From: an uncultured Bacilli bacterium
Lineage (GTDB): Bacteria; Bacillota_I; Bacilli_A; RF39; UBA660
NCBI GenBank assembly: GCA_934096535.1
Contig: CAKOMC010000009.1
Coordinates: 1 to 40,890 of the forward strand
DNA: 40,890 nucleotides
Reading direction: 5' to 3'
Shown piece by piece: positions 24,385-33,180 of the stretch; positions within the stretch are counted from its first letter, which is position 1; each line of letters opens with the position of its first letter. Position numbers and translations under genes: made by a program. Under the pieces are notes generated by a model that had not been told where the DNA came from, made no database searches, and was given only the letters and a program-made list of their open reading frames with translations.

Positions 24385-26688
24385 TCAAAAAAATATTTTA
24401 GTAAATATTTCTTCATAATTAGAAACACCATAAATTGTTAGTTTATTTAAAATATCTTTAGGTATTTCTTCTAAATTCTTGGTATTACTTTTAGGAATAA
24501 AGATGGTTTTAATACCATTATTATAAGCTCCAATTAGTTTTTCTTTGATTCCCCCTACTTCTAGAACTTCCCCATTTAAGCCAATCTCCCCAGTCATGGC
24601 AATTTCTTTAGAAATAGGCTTATTTAGTAAAAGACTTAAAAGGCTGGTGGTAATACTTACTCCCGCCGAAGGACCATCTTTGGGTGTTGCCCCTTCTAAA
24701 AAATGGATATGAATATTGCGATTATCAAAATAATAATCATTAACTTTAAAGTAATCTTTATTACTTCTAATATAACTGATGGCGACTTCAATCGATTCGG
24801 TAATAACATTTCCTAAAGAGCCTGTCGTTATAATCTCCCCCTTACCATCAAATAGACAAGCCTCAATTTCCATAACAACTCCACCTAAAGGAGTATAAGC
24901 AAGAGCATTAATAATACCAGCTTTATTTATGTCTAAAGGTTTTGTTTCTTCGAACTTTTTAGCCCCCAAATATTTGGTAACCATTTCTATGGTTATATTT
25001 AACTTTAAGGTTTCATCGTCATATTCTAAAATAAGTTTACGCATTATTTGTTCTAAACATCTTTTTAAATTACGCAGACCAGCCTCATTAGTATAGGAAA
25101 CAATAATCTCTTTAATGACATCATCACCAATTTTAACATCCCGACCACTTATTAGATAATTTTTAAAAATACTAGGTAATAAATATTTTTTGACAATATC
25201 AATTTTCTCTTCTAAAGTGTAACTAGAAAGTTCAATAATTTCTAAACGGTCAAACAAGGCCGGAGGTATATTTTCGATATCATTAGCTGAGGCAATAAAC
25301 ATAACATTGGATATATCGAAAGGCTCTTCTAAATAATTATCTGTAAATAGATAATTTTGTTCAGGATCGATTATTTCTAAAAGAGCACTAGCCGGGTCTC
25401 CATTATAATTTTTGACCATTTTATCGATTTCATCAATAAGAATTACAGGGTTTTTTACTTGACATTTTTTAATGGCTTGCATAATTTTACCCATATTACT
25501 GCCAAGATAAGTTCTACGACTTCCCATTAATTCGGTTACATCATTTAACCCCCCCACACTTAACTTATAAAACTCACGATTTAAAGCTTTGGCAATAGCA
25601 ATGGAAATTGAAGTTTTCCCAACTCCAGGGGCCCCAACTAAACAAAGAATCGGACTTTTAATATTAGGGTTACGGCGTTTTAAAGCTACATACTCTAAAA
25701 TACGATTTTTAACATCTTGCAAGCCATAATGACTTTTGGTCAAGTTTTTTTTAACTTTTTCTAAATCTAATTCTTCTATTCCCGTCTTATTCCAAGGTAA
25801 ACTTAAAATAGTATCTAAATAGTTTTGAACAGTAGCGCGCTCGGGATGGCCTTCGGGTAAATAATCTAACTTTTTAATTTCTAGGGCTATCTTATTTTTA
25901 GTTGGCGTGCTCATAACTAAATCATCAAGCATAGTAAAATAGTCGTCTTGAACTTTTTTGCTGTCTTTATCTTCACCTAGTTCTTTTTTAATATATTTTA
26001 ATTTTTCTCTTAAAATATATTCGCGTTGATTAGACTCCATCTCTTCTCTTAGTGTGTCCTCAATTTTATAGTCTAACTCACATACTTCAATTTCTACCGA
26101 AATATCATAAATCAAGTTAGTTGCCCGCTTAATTGGATCAAATTCATTCATGTAATTAACTTTTTTTTCAAAACTCAAAGGAATAAAAGTAGCAACAATA
26201 TCCGTTAATTTACTTAAATCATTTATTTGGGCAATTTGCGATAGAACGCTATTGGAAATGGTATGGGAAATATTAATATAATTGGTTAAAGTTTTAATTA
26301 ATTTTCTTTTTAAGGCAGTTTCGGAAACGATATCATTTTTAATATTAGTAAGACCTGAGGTTATAGCCATAATAATATTTTTATTATCTTCTAAGCGACG
26401 ATACTCATCAATCTTGACACGAGTAGTGCCAATTACTGTTAAACGAACATTGCCATTTGGTAAATCAATGGTATTTTTAATAGAACCAACGACTCCAATA
26501 TTGGGTAAATCGTTAATACTTGGTTCTTCCTCTAAAGTATCCCTAGGACAAACTAAAAGTAAATTACCATTATGATGCTTATTAGATACTGTTACTAAAA
26601 TATCGTCTTTTCTCGTTTCTACTTTAATCTCTTGATTAGGAAGAATGATTAAGTCTTTTAGAATCATCACTGGTAGATAATTATTCAT
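24385..26688 (-). CDS. lon: ATP-dependent protease La (LonA)
   Basis: 767 residues, near the usual 770-800. The N-terminal substrate domain (about 1-200) and coiled helical region are followed by an AAA+ module with Walker A GAPGVGKT (352-359), Walker B ILIDEID (416-422) and sensor/arginine region (DRLEIIEL). The protease domain has catalytic Ser674 in DGPSAG and Lys717 in GGIKEKLIGA. The protein lacks a membrane anchor, as in cytoplasmic LonA. It degrades misfolded and regulatory proteins. A clear sigma-A promoter precedes it. No CIRCE or CtsR operator was seen. Confidence 0.97.
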   Translation of the reverse strand: MNNYLPVMILKDLIILPNQEIKVETRKDDILVTVSNKHHNGNLLLVCPRDTLEEEPSINDLPNIGVVGSIKNTIDLPNGNVRLTVIGTTRVKIDEYRRLEDNKNIIMAITSGLTNIKNDIVSETALKRKLIKTLTNYINISHTISNSVLSQIAQINDLSKLTDIVATFIPLSFEKKVNYMNEFDPIKRATNLIYDISVEIEVCELDYKIEDTLREEMESNQREYILREKLKYIKKELGEDKDSKKVQDDYFTMLDDLVMSTPTKNKIALEIKKLDYLPEGHPERATVQNYLDTILSLPWNKTGIEELDLEKVKKNLTKSHYGLQDVKNRILEYVALKRRNPNIKSPILCLVGAPGVGKTSISIAIAKALNREFYKLSVGGLNDVTELMGSRRTYLGSNMGKIMQAIKKCQVKNPVILIDEIDKMVKNYNGDPASALLEIIDPEQNYLFTDNYLEEPFDISNVMFIASANDIENIPPALFDRLEIIELSSYTLEEKIDIVKKYLLPSIFKNYLISGRDVKIGDDVIKEIIVSYTNEAGLRNLKRCLEQIMRKLILEYDDETLKLNITIEMVTKYLGAKKFEETKPLDINKAGIINALAYTPLGGVVMEIEACLFDGKGEIITTGSLGNVITESIEVAISYIRSNKDYFKVNDYYFDNRNIHIHFLEGATPKDGPSAGVSITTSLLSLLLNKPISKEIAMTGEIGLNGEVLEVGGIKEKLIGAYNNGIKTIFIPKSNTKNLEEIPKDILNKLTIYGVSNYEEIFTKIFF

Positions 26689-26717
26689 ATAACCACATCC
26701 ATTTATAACTAAACTCT

Positions 26718-26746
26718 ATAGTACCAATTTAAAGGCGGTTTTACAA
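26718..26746 (-). promoter_or_regulatory. Sigma-A promoter of lon
   Basis: On the minus strand, TTGTAA (26741-26746) and TACTAT (26718-26723) are separated by 17 bases, about 30 bases before the start codon. Confidence 0.65.
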
Positions 26747-27186
26747 GGTTTTTTAGTTGATTTTTTGCTAAATTTAAGAAGAGTTTAAATCCCATAAAAT
26801 TTAGTCTTAATTCTTGCTTCTATTTACTAATTTGCTTAAGGCTTAAAAATAAAATTTTATATTTAACATTTAATTATTCATTTAACCAAGTATCTACTTA
26901 GCACCCATAACTAACAAAAAACCTAAATTCTTCTTAATTAGATTCTTCTTAAGTTTTAATTAATACCCCAAAATAAAATTTAACCCTATATAAATAAGGA
27001 AAAAATTCCTATAACTTATTATTTTTTATGTATATAGATATTACCCCATTTTCTTACTACACGCAATATTTTTTAGCATTTTTTAAGCAATTTAATTATT
27101 GCAAACTTAATATTTTTTATATATTTGCAAGTTTTAATATTTATAAGTTATTTCACATAAAATTCATGGTAAATTAAAGACTTTTA

Positions 27187-27195
27187 TGGTAAAAT
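27187..27195 (+). promoter_or_regulatory. Extended -10 promoter of hpf
   Basis: TGGTAAAAT (TG-n-TAAAAT), 23 bases before the ATG at 27219, followed by a GGAGG site (27204-27208). A similar ATGGTAAA lies 20 bases upstream. No strong -35 was seen. Confidence 0.5.
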
Positions 27196-27218
27196 TTAAT
27201 TATGGAGGTTAGATATTT

Positions 27219-27758
27219 ATGAAATTAAATATTAGAGGAAAAAATTTGAGTGTTACACCTGCAATCAAGGAGTATATTGAAAAAAAATTAAGTAAATTAG
27301 ACAAATACTTCAAAGATGGTGATAATACTGCTTCCAATGTTATTATCAAGACAAGAGGTAATAAAGATGTTATCGAGGTAACAATCATAAAAAAGGCAAC
27401 CGTTATTAGAGCCGAAGTTATGGATAATGATTTATATACTGCTATTGACTTGGTAGTAGAAAAATTAGAAAGGCAAATAAGAAAAAACAAAGAAAAATAC
27501 AATACAATAAGAGCCAAAAAGAATAAAGATTTAGAAAGTATTTTTGAAGATTTTGTCGGCGATAAAGAAGATAAAGAGCCAACTGTTGTTAAAAGAAAAA
27601 CAATCGATACTTCTAAACCAATGGATATTAATGAGGCTATCTTACAAATGGAATTTGTTTCTCATGACTTCTTTATTTTTAAAGATAGTAAAACAGAACA
27701 AATATGTGTTTTATATAAAAGATGTGACGGCGACTACGGCGTTATTGAAGTTAAATAG
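27219..27758 (+). CDS. hpf: Long-form ribosome hibernation promoting factor HPF
   Basis: 179 residues. The N-terminal S30AE domain (about 1-100, with VTPAIKEYIEKKLSKLDKY) binds the 30S decoding region. A charged linker leads to the C-terminal domain (about 125-179: PMDINEAILQMEF, HDFFIFKDS, VLYKR.DG.YGVIE), which dimerises ribosomes into 100S particles. This is the long form typical of Gram-positives. Such genes are usually induced in stationary phase or by stress; here an extended -10 promoter and a strong terminator suggest a single-gene transcript. The start follows GGAGG. Confidence 0.95.
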   Translation: MKLNIRGKNLSVTPAIKEYIEKKLSKLDKYFKDGDNTASNVIIKTRGNKDVIEVTIIKKATVIRAEVMDNDLYTAIDLVVEKLERQIRKNKEKYNTIRAKKNKDLESIFEDFVGDKEDKEPTVVKRKTIDTSKPMDINEAILQMEFVSHDFFIFKDSKTEQICVLYKRCDGDYGVIEVK

Positions 27759-27796
27759 TAAATTTAAAAGGTTATTAACCTAAATATAGATATTTT

Positions 27797-27830
27797 AAAA
27801 GAGTGATTTTATCTTCACTCTTTTTCATTT
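27797..27830. terminator. Terminator of hpf, possibly shared with the converging gene
   Basis: AAAAGAGTGA (27797-27806) pairs with TCACTCTTTT (27815-27824), with an 8-base loop and then more T. The A-run on the other side lets it also serve the minus-strand gene ending at 27842. Confidence 0.8.
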
Positions 27831-27841
27831 TTCAATTATTC

Positions 27842-28405
27842 TTATTTAGTTAAATTTAATTTAGGAGATTTTTCTTGACTTTCCTTTAAATATGATTCAT
27901 AAGCCTCAAGCGGATTAACATTAGGAATCCCATCAAAAGTGATTGTATTCCAACTAATATGCATTTGTGGTATAAATTTAGCAACAATCTCAGTGGCATA
28001 ATCTGTACAATAACTGCTAAAATAAGTAAGACAATATCTTAAACTTTCTCTTTGAATCTCGCTAGGACTACTTGCTTCTAAGATGCATACATATTTGGGC
28101 ATATTTTTTACTCCTTCCATCGAAGGGGAATTTAACATAACTGTATAACCCATCATATTAAAAAAATAAGCAACATTAAAAGGACTTATTTTATTTTCAG
28201 GGACATTACCCTCATCAATATGCGTGGCAATCTCATTATCAGGATATAAAGAATTAGCAATTTCTAAAAGATAGTCCCTGTGTCTTAAAGGGCCATCAAT
28301 AACACCATTGGTATAAACTTTACCCCTTTTATCTATAACAAATACTTTCGTATTAATAAACTTTTCTCTATTTCCATTTTCATCATTAAAATTTACTACT
28401 TCCAT
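27842..28405 (-). CDS. Hypothetical soluble protein
   Basis: 187 residues from the ATG at 28405. A GTG at 28423 would add six residues but lacks a ribosome binding site. No recognised family, signal peptide or membrane segment. The sequence looks like a compact alpha/beta fold with an N-terminal beta hairpin (KVFVIDKRGKVYTNG) and a polar Lys-rich tail. TATAAT at 28438-28443 (minus strand) is a likely -10. It converges with hpf and shares its terminator. Confidence 0.65.
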   Translation of the reverse strand: MEVVNFNDENGNREKFINTKVFVIDKRGKVYTNGVIDGPLRHRDYLLEIANSLYPDNEIATHIDEGNVPENKISPFNVAYFFNMMGYTVMLNSPSMEGVKNMPKYVCILEASSPSEIQRESLRYCLTYFSSYCTDYATEIVAKFIPQMHISWNTITFDGIPNVNPLEAYESYLKESQEKSPKLNLTK

Positions 28406-28566
28406 ACTACTACTCACTTTCACTACAATACACTTTGATTATATAAATAAATTTTAAAAATTTCCAGACTTTATAGACAGTTTTTTTAAAATTTTTATGG
28501 GAAACTTAAAGATAATTCTATAAACCAATATAATTTTATGATATTATTAATTACGGAGATGGTATT

Positions 28567-29028
28567 ATGCAAAAGAAAAAAAATATAATTTTAGGAGTTT
28601 TAGTATGTATCTTAGTAATTTTAGTATGTACTTTACTATTGGTAATAGGAAAGAAATATAATCCTAGTAAATCAGAGTATGAAAGCATTTTAAATATTGA
28701 TTTAACCGGATTAAAAGAAAAAATTGATAATAAAGAGAAATTTGTCTTAGTAATTACGCAGACTGGTTGCTCACATTGTATGGCTTATTTACCCGTTTTA
28801 GATGAAATTGGTAAAGATTATAAATTAACTTTTTATGATATTAACATGACTAATTTATCTGATGAAGAAAAAACAGAATTTAATAAAATGGTGCGTATTA
28901 GTGGCACCCCAACAACAATTTTTTATACCGATGGTGAAGAAAAAACAACAACGAGCCGTTTAGTTGGGGAAAAAACTAAAGAAAAAATTATTAATCGTTT
29001 AAAAAGTGAGGGCTATATAAATGAGTAA
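28567..29028 (+). CDS. Membrane-anchored thioredoxin-like protein
   Basis: 153 residues. An N-terminal hydrophobic anchor (about 7-27) is followed by a thioredoxin-fold domain with a CSHC active site (68-71) and the cis-proline in SGTPTT (Pro115). The domain probably faces outside and acts as a thiol oxidoreductase or electron carrier. The anchor and short domain resemble bacteriocin-biogenesis or TlpA/Trx-like proteins. The ATG follows GGAGATGG, with TATAAT at 28529-28534. It overlaps the CPBP protease gene by eight bases, so the two are coupled. Confidence 0.82.
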   Translation: MQKKKNIILGVLVCILVILVCTLLLVIGKKYNPSKSEYESILNIDLTGLKEKIDNKEKFVLVITQTGCSHCMAYLPVLDEIGKDYKLTFYDINMTNLSDEEKTEFNKMVRISGTPTTIFYTDGEEKTTTSRLVGEKTKEKIINRLKSEGYINE

Positions 29029-29701
29029 AAGAATCCTAGAGTTTGGTAAGGGGTTATTGGGAATTTTTCTCTTTTTTGCTATTCAGATTGGCTTTCAAGT
29101 GATTTTTTATGATATTTTTGTTCAGAAAAATTTTCTTGTTAACAATATTCTGTTACTTATTATGGAATTTGTTTTAATGAGTATTTTAATTTTGATGAAT
29201 AGAAAAAAACTTAAAAATGATTATGCTGATTTTAATGAAAATCATAAAAAGTATTTAAAATATGGCTTTAAATTATGGTTTATTGGTTTAATTATTATGA
29301 TGATTAGTAATAGTATTATTGCCGGTATGACAGGAGGCCTTGCTAGTAATGAAGAAGCTAATCGCCAATTAATGTTAGAATATCCCATTTATATGGTTAT
29401 TTCAACAATGATGTTGGCCCCTTTTATTGAAGAGTTAACATTCCGAGGTAATTTTAAGGAGGCATTTAAAAACAAAAAAGTTTTTATCTTATTTACAGCT
29501 TTTGTCTTTGCTAGTGTTCATGTTTTAAATGGTATTACTAGTCCCCTAGAATTACTCTACTATATTCCTTATGGTGCTTTATCAATTGCTTTTGGTAAAA
29601 TTTACATGGAAACAGATAATATTTATACAACTATGGTAATTCATTCAGTCCATAATAGTTTAAGTATTATTTTATTAGTCATCGCATATTTAGCCGGTTA
29701 A
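29021..29701 (+). CDS. CPBP-family intramembrane metalloprotease (CAAX protease-like)
   Basis: 226 residues with about six hydrophobic segments. The family motifs are intact: EELTFR (Glu137, Glu138, Arg142), F-x3-H with His167, and HSVHN (His208, Asn212), which bind zinc within the membrane. In Gram-positives such proteins process or give immunity to peptides, or proteolyse membrane proteins; the target here is unknown. It is translationally coupled to the thioredoxin-like gene and 21 bases upstream of the phosphoesterase-like gene. Confidence 0.88.
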   Translation: MSKRILEFGKGLLGIFLFFAIQIGFQVIFYDIFVQKNFLVNNILLLIMEFVLMSILILMNRKKLKNDYADFNENHKKYLKYGFKLWFIGLIIMMISNSIIAGMTGGLASNEEANRQLMLEYPIYMVISTMMLAPFIEELTFRGNFKEAFKNKKVFILFTAFVFASVHVLNGITSPLELLYYIPYGALSIAFGKIYMETDNIYTTMVIHSVHNSLSIILLVIAYLAG

Positions 29702-29722
29702 AGATATTATTTAGGAATAATT

Positions 29723-30634
29723 ATGAAAAAAGAAAATAAAAAGAAAATTGAAAAAACTAAACTTAACGAAGAAAAGTTAGATGACATTTTAGATGATAAT
29801 AGAAAAATTGATGAAGAGTTTACCGATGTTGATACACGCCACTCTTTTAAAATTATTAAAAATTTATTTATTATTTTTATTTTGTTAGCTATATTTGTAA
29901 GATTTTACGGTGTATCACAAATTGTTACTAAGGAATATAGTATTATTTCCAAGGAAATTCCTAGAGGTTTTGATGGTATAAAAATAGTCCAGATAAGTGA
30001 TATTCACTATGGAACAACAATTAATGAATCTAACCTTAAGAAAATGGTAAATAAAGTTAACCAACTAAAACCTGATATTATTGTTTTTACTGGTGATTTA
30101 GTTGCCAAAGGAATTAATCCTACGGATAAAATTAAAGCTGAAATAACAGTTAATTTAAGTAAACTAGAAGCCCCCATAGGCAAATATGCGATTGCCAGTA
30201 ATGAGGATTTAGAAAGTGATATTTTCTCTGATTTAATTACTAATAGTGGCTTTACTCTTTTAAATAATGAGGCTAAATTAATCTATAATAATGATGATGA
30301 ACCCATAGAATTAGTAGGTATTAGCAGTATCAATAGTAAAATCGAACTTACAGATAATTATAAAATAGCTTTAATCCATAAACCAGATGATTTTGATAAC
30401 ATAAAAAATGATAATTATAATATAGTTATGGCTGGTCATAATCATGGTGGTATTATTAGACTTCCCTTTCTAGGTGGACTTATAAATATAGAAGGCGCTA
30501 AAAAATACCATAATGATTATTATGAAATCGATAATACCAAATTATATGTTTCAAGTGGACTAGGAACTAGTAATATAAATTTCAGAATGTTTAATCAACC
30601 ATCAATTAACCTATATCGCTTTTATAAAGAATAA
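29723..30634 (+). CDS. Membrane-anchored metallophosphoesterase-like protein with altered GNHD motif
   Basis: 303 residues. A charged N-terminal segment (1-42) and one membrane helix (about 44-62) are followed by a calcineurin-like phosphoesterase domain of the YkuE type. Metal motifs are present: SDIH (Asp93, His95), TGDL (Asp125), His219 and GHNHGG (His239, His241). The GNHD/E motif reads SNED (159-162): the asparagine is kept, but the histidine that normally assists catalysis is glutamate. Activity may therefore be changed or lost. It is last in the plus-strand operon and followed by a strong terminator. Confidence 0.82.
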   Translation: MKKENKKKIEKTKLNEEKLDDILDDNRKIDEEFTDVDTRHSFKIIKNLFIIFILLAIFVRFYGVSQIVTKEYSIISKEIPRGFDGIKIVQISDIHYGTTINESNLKKMVNKVNQLKPDIIVFTGDLVAKGINPTDKIKAEITVNLSKLEAPIGKYAIASNEDLESDIFSDLITNSGFTLLNNEAKLIYNNDDEPIELVGISSINSKIELTDNYKIALIHKPDDFDNIKNDNYNIVMAGHNHGGIIRLPFLGGLINIEGAKKYHNDYYEIDNTKLYVSSGLGTSNINFRMFNQPSINLYRFYKE

Positions 30635-30639
30635 AACTT

Positions 30640-30664
30640 AAAAAGACCAAGACGGTCTTTTTAT
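30640..30664. terminator. Bidirectional terminator
   Basis: AAAAAGACC (30640-30648) pairs with GGTCTTTTT (30654-30662) across a five-base loop, with T-runs in both directions. It serves the phosphoesterase operon and the converging HExxH gene. Confidence 0.88.
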
Positions 30665-30675
30665 TTTTCAATAAT

Positions 30676-31692
30676 TCAAGATTTCTTACTATGGATATTT
30701 GCTTCTGTTTCAGAATAAGTGGCAATATATTGATTAATTAGTTCATGTTTTTGATTGTCAATCACATATCTAGCAAACTTACGATAATGATGCTTGCTCT
30801 CCAATAAAGCTAAAAAATAATTGATATCAAAATGGTTTATAACTTCTCTTTGTTTTGCTAAAGAAAGTGGTAAATATTTATTAGGGTGAATTTCATAATG
30901 ACAAGCAGTTTCTTTGCCATTTAAAATATTTTCTTTTTCAGGATTTTTTTTATAAGCACAATAATCAACGCAATAAATATAGTCTAGGGTTAGCATGAAA
31001 CCATCAAAATTATAAGGTAATTTATATTTTTCTTTAGCAATATTATATTTTTCTTCTAAATCTTTCAAACCAGCATTATCTTCATACAAAAAATTTATAA
31101 AAACAAAATAATCTTTTGATACATCTAAAATAATAGCCAATTTACTTAAAAAACAGTCATATAATTCATAATTATGCAAAGCCGAAATAACTGTTCCACC
31201 ATTTAACATGCGCAATTTATTAGAAGGAATTTCCCGTTCTTCATATTGAATGTCGTGTACATCTGTATAAACTATCTCCGCAAAATATTGGGTTTGTGCC
31301 TCCATTATTAATCTACCAATATTACTTGTTTGATTAATGCCGACCTCATTTGTCAGAGGATTAGTTTGGACAGCATGATGTATTTCGTGATAAACTGTCA
31401 TTTCCCTAATTGGCTCTGGCAAATCGTTTCTGATATAAATCGTTTTAGTTTCGGCATCGCAAAGTCCCTTAGTGTCACCACCATTTTCCTTATATACTCG
31501 GTGATTTTCATCATAAAATTCTATTTTACTAGCATACATTAGAGCATTATTTATTAACTTGGCAAGATTTAAATTTGGATAAATCACTTTTCTTTTTACT
31601 AAAACATAAAAATAATTGCTAAAATATGTTAATGTTGTCTCGTCTAAATAGCTAGCTTGATTTTTTATTATATCCTTAATCTCTTGATACAT
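30676..31692 (-). CDS. HExxH putative zinc metallopeptidase
   Basis: 338 residues from the ATG at 31692, which lies about 11 bases after GGTGG. The in-frame ATG at 31710 would add six residues but has no ribosome binding site. The motif HEIHHA (metal ligands His102 and His106, catalytic Glu103) is followed about 28 residues later by EAQTQYFAE, which could supply the third ligand (Glu131). No signal peptide or membrane segment, so probably cytoplasmic. The C-terminal 200 residues match no family I recognise. Substrate unknown. Confidence 0.7.
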   Translation of the reverse strand: MYQEIKDIIKNQASYLDETTLTYFSNYFYVLVKRKVIYPNLNLAKLINNALMYASKIEFYDENHRVYKENGGDTKGLCDAETKTIYIRNDLPEPIREMTVYHEIHHAVQTNPLTNEVGINQTSNIGRLIMEAQTQYFAEIVYTDVHDIQYEEREIPSNKLRMLNGGTVISALHNYELYDCFLSKLAIILDVSKDYFVFINFLYEDNAGLKDLEEKYNIAKEKYKLPYNFDGFMLTLDYIYCVDYCAYKKNPEKENILNGKETACHYEIHPNKYLPLSLAKQREVINHFDINYFLALLESKHHYRKFARYVIDNQKHELINQYIATYSETEANIHSKKS

Positions 31693-31809
31693 ATTTATTA
31701 ATACCACCATTCTATGACATTATTTTAATAAATGAATTGGATTTTTTGATTTTACAATTTATAAAAATAATTTTATGGATTGATTTTAGCATATAAAGCA
31801 GCAAAAGAA

Positions 31810-31842
31810 AAGACTATCAGCAAAGTTTTCGCCAGTAGTCTT
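31810..31842 (-). terminator. Terminator of the CotZ-like gene
   Basis: AAGACTA (31810-31816) pairs with TAGTCTT (31836-31842). The minus strand continues TTCTTTTGC. Confidence 0.6.
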
Positions 31843-31861
31843 AAAGTTATAAATTCTTTTG

Positions 31862-32296
31862 TTAAACGCATTCTACATAAGTATCAGATAAACATCTTAG
31901 ACAGCATAAGCAACTTAAATTCATAGTGAAGAAAGAATTAGTAGCAACATAAGGATACAAACTAGTAGTATCAGGATTATCTTGTAAAACTCTAAAAGTA
32001 GCACAGTTATTTTCTACTTTTTCAACACGGAAAACTGAAGAACAAGTAACCCCTGTTGTACCACAAGTTGCAGTTACATCTTTAGTAGTAGGCATACTCC
32101 AAGCAACGGAATTACCACCAGTAGTATAAAGCATAACAGGACGAGTATTACATACTAAACAAGAAGTTCCCCCACCTAACATTGGACGGTCGCAAGTATC
32201 TAGGCATGAATCAGGACAAGCATTTTGTTGAAGAACTAAAATTACTTTTAAAATGTCAGCAATAGAGTTTGGATCTTGATTATTCTTATTACACAT
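31862..32296 (-). CDS. CotY/CotZ-family spore coat-like protein
   Basis: 144 residues with 14 cysteines and no membrane segment. The order of motifs follows the CotZ/CotY outer-crust proteins of Bacillus: an N-terminal helix (IADILKVILVLQ), then CPDSC, LYTT, FRVEKVENNCAT and a C-terminal MNLSCLCCLRCL. In Bacillus these form the cysteine-crosslinked spore crust. The match suggests that the organism sporulates, or that the fold is reused in another coat. The ATG follows AAAGGGG. It is flanked by its own terminator and diverges from the EIIB-like gene. Confidence 0.8.
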   Translation of the reverse strand: MCNKNNQDPNSIADILKVILVLQQNACPDSCLDTCDRPMLGGGTSCLVCNTRPVMLYTTGGNSVAWSMPTTKDVTATCGTTGVTCSSVFRVEKVENNCATFRVLQDNPDTTSLYPYVATNSFFTMNLSCLCCLRCLSDTYVECV

Positions 32297-32415
32297 AACA
32301 TATTCCCCTTTCTTGTATTCACTAATAATTTATGATTAATTTTTTATTATGCTACCTTGCCGCTTTTATTTTTGCGTTTAATATAGTATAATTAAATGGG
32401 TGAAGAAAAAAGAAT

Positions 32416-32733
32416 ATGAATGTATATATACAATATGCTATAATTTTAGCAGTACTTTTAATTATTGCTTTAGTCGTAATTAAATTTCATAAAAAAGATT
32501 TTGCAAAAGAAGTTAATAAATTAGTTCAATACTTAGGAGGCAAAGATAACATTATTAATGCCGAATGTTCAATGTCGCGTTTTAAAGTTATTTTAAAAGA
32601 TGTTTCTAAAGTTAATAAAGATGGAATTACCTCCTTAGGAGCAACTGGTATTGTTGAGATTGATAACCAGCTAAAAATTATTTTTGGTAAAAACGCCAAA
32701 GAATTAAAAAAATGTATTGATGATTTATTGTAG
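32416..32733 (+). CDS. Membrane-anchored PTS EIIB-like domain lacking the phospho-cysteine
   Basis: 105 residues. One N-terminal membrane helix (about 6-23) is followed by a glucose-type EIIB domain: LGGKDNI, DVSKV, LGATGIVEI and IIFG align with E. coli PtsG EIIB without gaps. At the phosphorylation site the usual D-A-C-x-T-R reads E-C-S-M-S-R. The active cysteine position is Ser52, and a cysteine (51) sits one residue earlier. No EIIC or EIIA partner is nearby. It is more likely a sensory or structural EIIB fold than a sugar transporter part. TATAAT at 32387-32392 is the likely -10. Confidence 0.82.
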   Translation: MNVYIQYAIILAVLLIIALVVIKFHKKDFAKEVNKLVQYLGGKDNIINAECSMSRFKVILKDVSKVNKDGITSLGATGIVEIDNQLKIIFGKNAKELKKCIDDLL

Positions 32734-32753
32734 GGTAATATCCTACTTTTTTT
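32730..32753 (+). terminator. Terminator of the EIIB-like gene
   Basis: GTAGG (32730-32734) pairs with CCTAC (32742-32746), followed by seven T. It includes the TAG stop codon. Confidence 0.7.
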
Positions 32754-32833
32754 ATTTTAATTTTTTTTGCTTTAATCTTAATTATTAATTAGAATAACTT
32801 TCTTTATTTAATAAGTTCAACTATCTAACTTTC

Positions 32834-33115
32834 TTATTTAGTAATTTCTGTAATACTTTTGATATCATCAATAGCAATTTTATGGTTATCTAAAGTAAGA
32901 ATTTTATTATTTTGTTTACTTATAATACTATCTTCTAAGGTAGTATTGTTTTTTAAAGTAATAAGATAACGATGATTAAATAAATATTTGTCCTTATCAT
33001 CTAAAATTTCATCTAAATTTACGGAAGTATAAGACGAACTAATAGTACTTTCTTGATTAATCTTTAATTCTTTATCAATTTTATTCACAAAAACTTTTGG
33101 TAATTTATTATTCAT
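32834..33115 (-). CDS. Small hypothetical protein
   Basis: 93 residues, not recognised. Soluble and polar. The second half looks like alternating beta strands (YLITLKNN, KILTLDNHKIAI). The ATG follows TAGGAGG with good spacing, so it is likely a real gene despite its size. It diverges from the SEDS gene across about 65 bases. Confidence 0.6.
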   Translation of the reverse strand: MNNKLPKVFVNKIDKELKINQESTISSSYTSVNLDEILDDKDKYLFNHRYLITLKNNTTLEDSIISKQNNKILTLDNHKIAIDDIKSITEITK

Positions 33116-33143
33116 AAGAATTCCTCCTAAAATATTTTATGTT

Positions 33144-33174
33144 TTAACATAATTAAAGTTTCTTTGGCTATACT
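33144..33174 (+). promoter_or_regulatory. Promoter abutting the SEDS gene start (possible leaderless transcript)
   Basis: TATACT (33169-33174) lies six bases before the ATG at 33181. TTAACA (33144-33149) is a -35 candidate with a long 19-base spacer. There is no Shine-Dalgarno sequence before the ATG. Confidence 0.45.
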
Positions 33175-33180
33175 ACAAAT

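Larger units (their letters stand above)
26689..27218. other. 530-bp divergent intergenic region between lon and hpf
   Basis: It contains the lon promoter at one end and the hpf promoter at the other. The middle (about 26760-27150) is AT-rich. I saw no ORF with a ribosome binding site, no tRNA-like fold and no long inverted repeat, only scattered short AT palindromes. Confidence 0.6.

Noticed and set aside
26282..26575. Plus-strand frame inside lon
   Set aside because: It lies wholly within the conserved lon N-terminal domain, with no ribosome binding site or family match.
24385..26688. lon considered as a retron effector
   Set aside because: It is a complete, ordinary LonA with its own promoter, on the opposite strand, and separated by a bidirectional terminator.
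26689..27218. Large AT-rich gap as a possible riboswitch, T-box or replication origin
   Set aside because: No conserved riboswitch core, no T-box sequence and no DnaA-box cluster was seen; only promoters for lon and hpf.
27209..27517. Minus-strand frame opposite hpf
   Set aside because: hpf is a well-conserved gene with promoter, ribosome binding site and terminator; the antisense frame lacks these and has no recognisable motifs.
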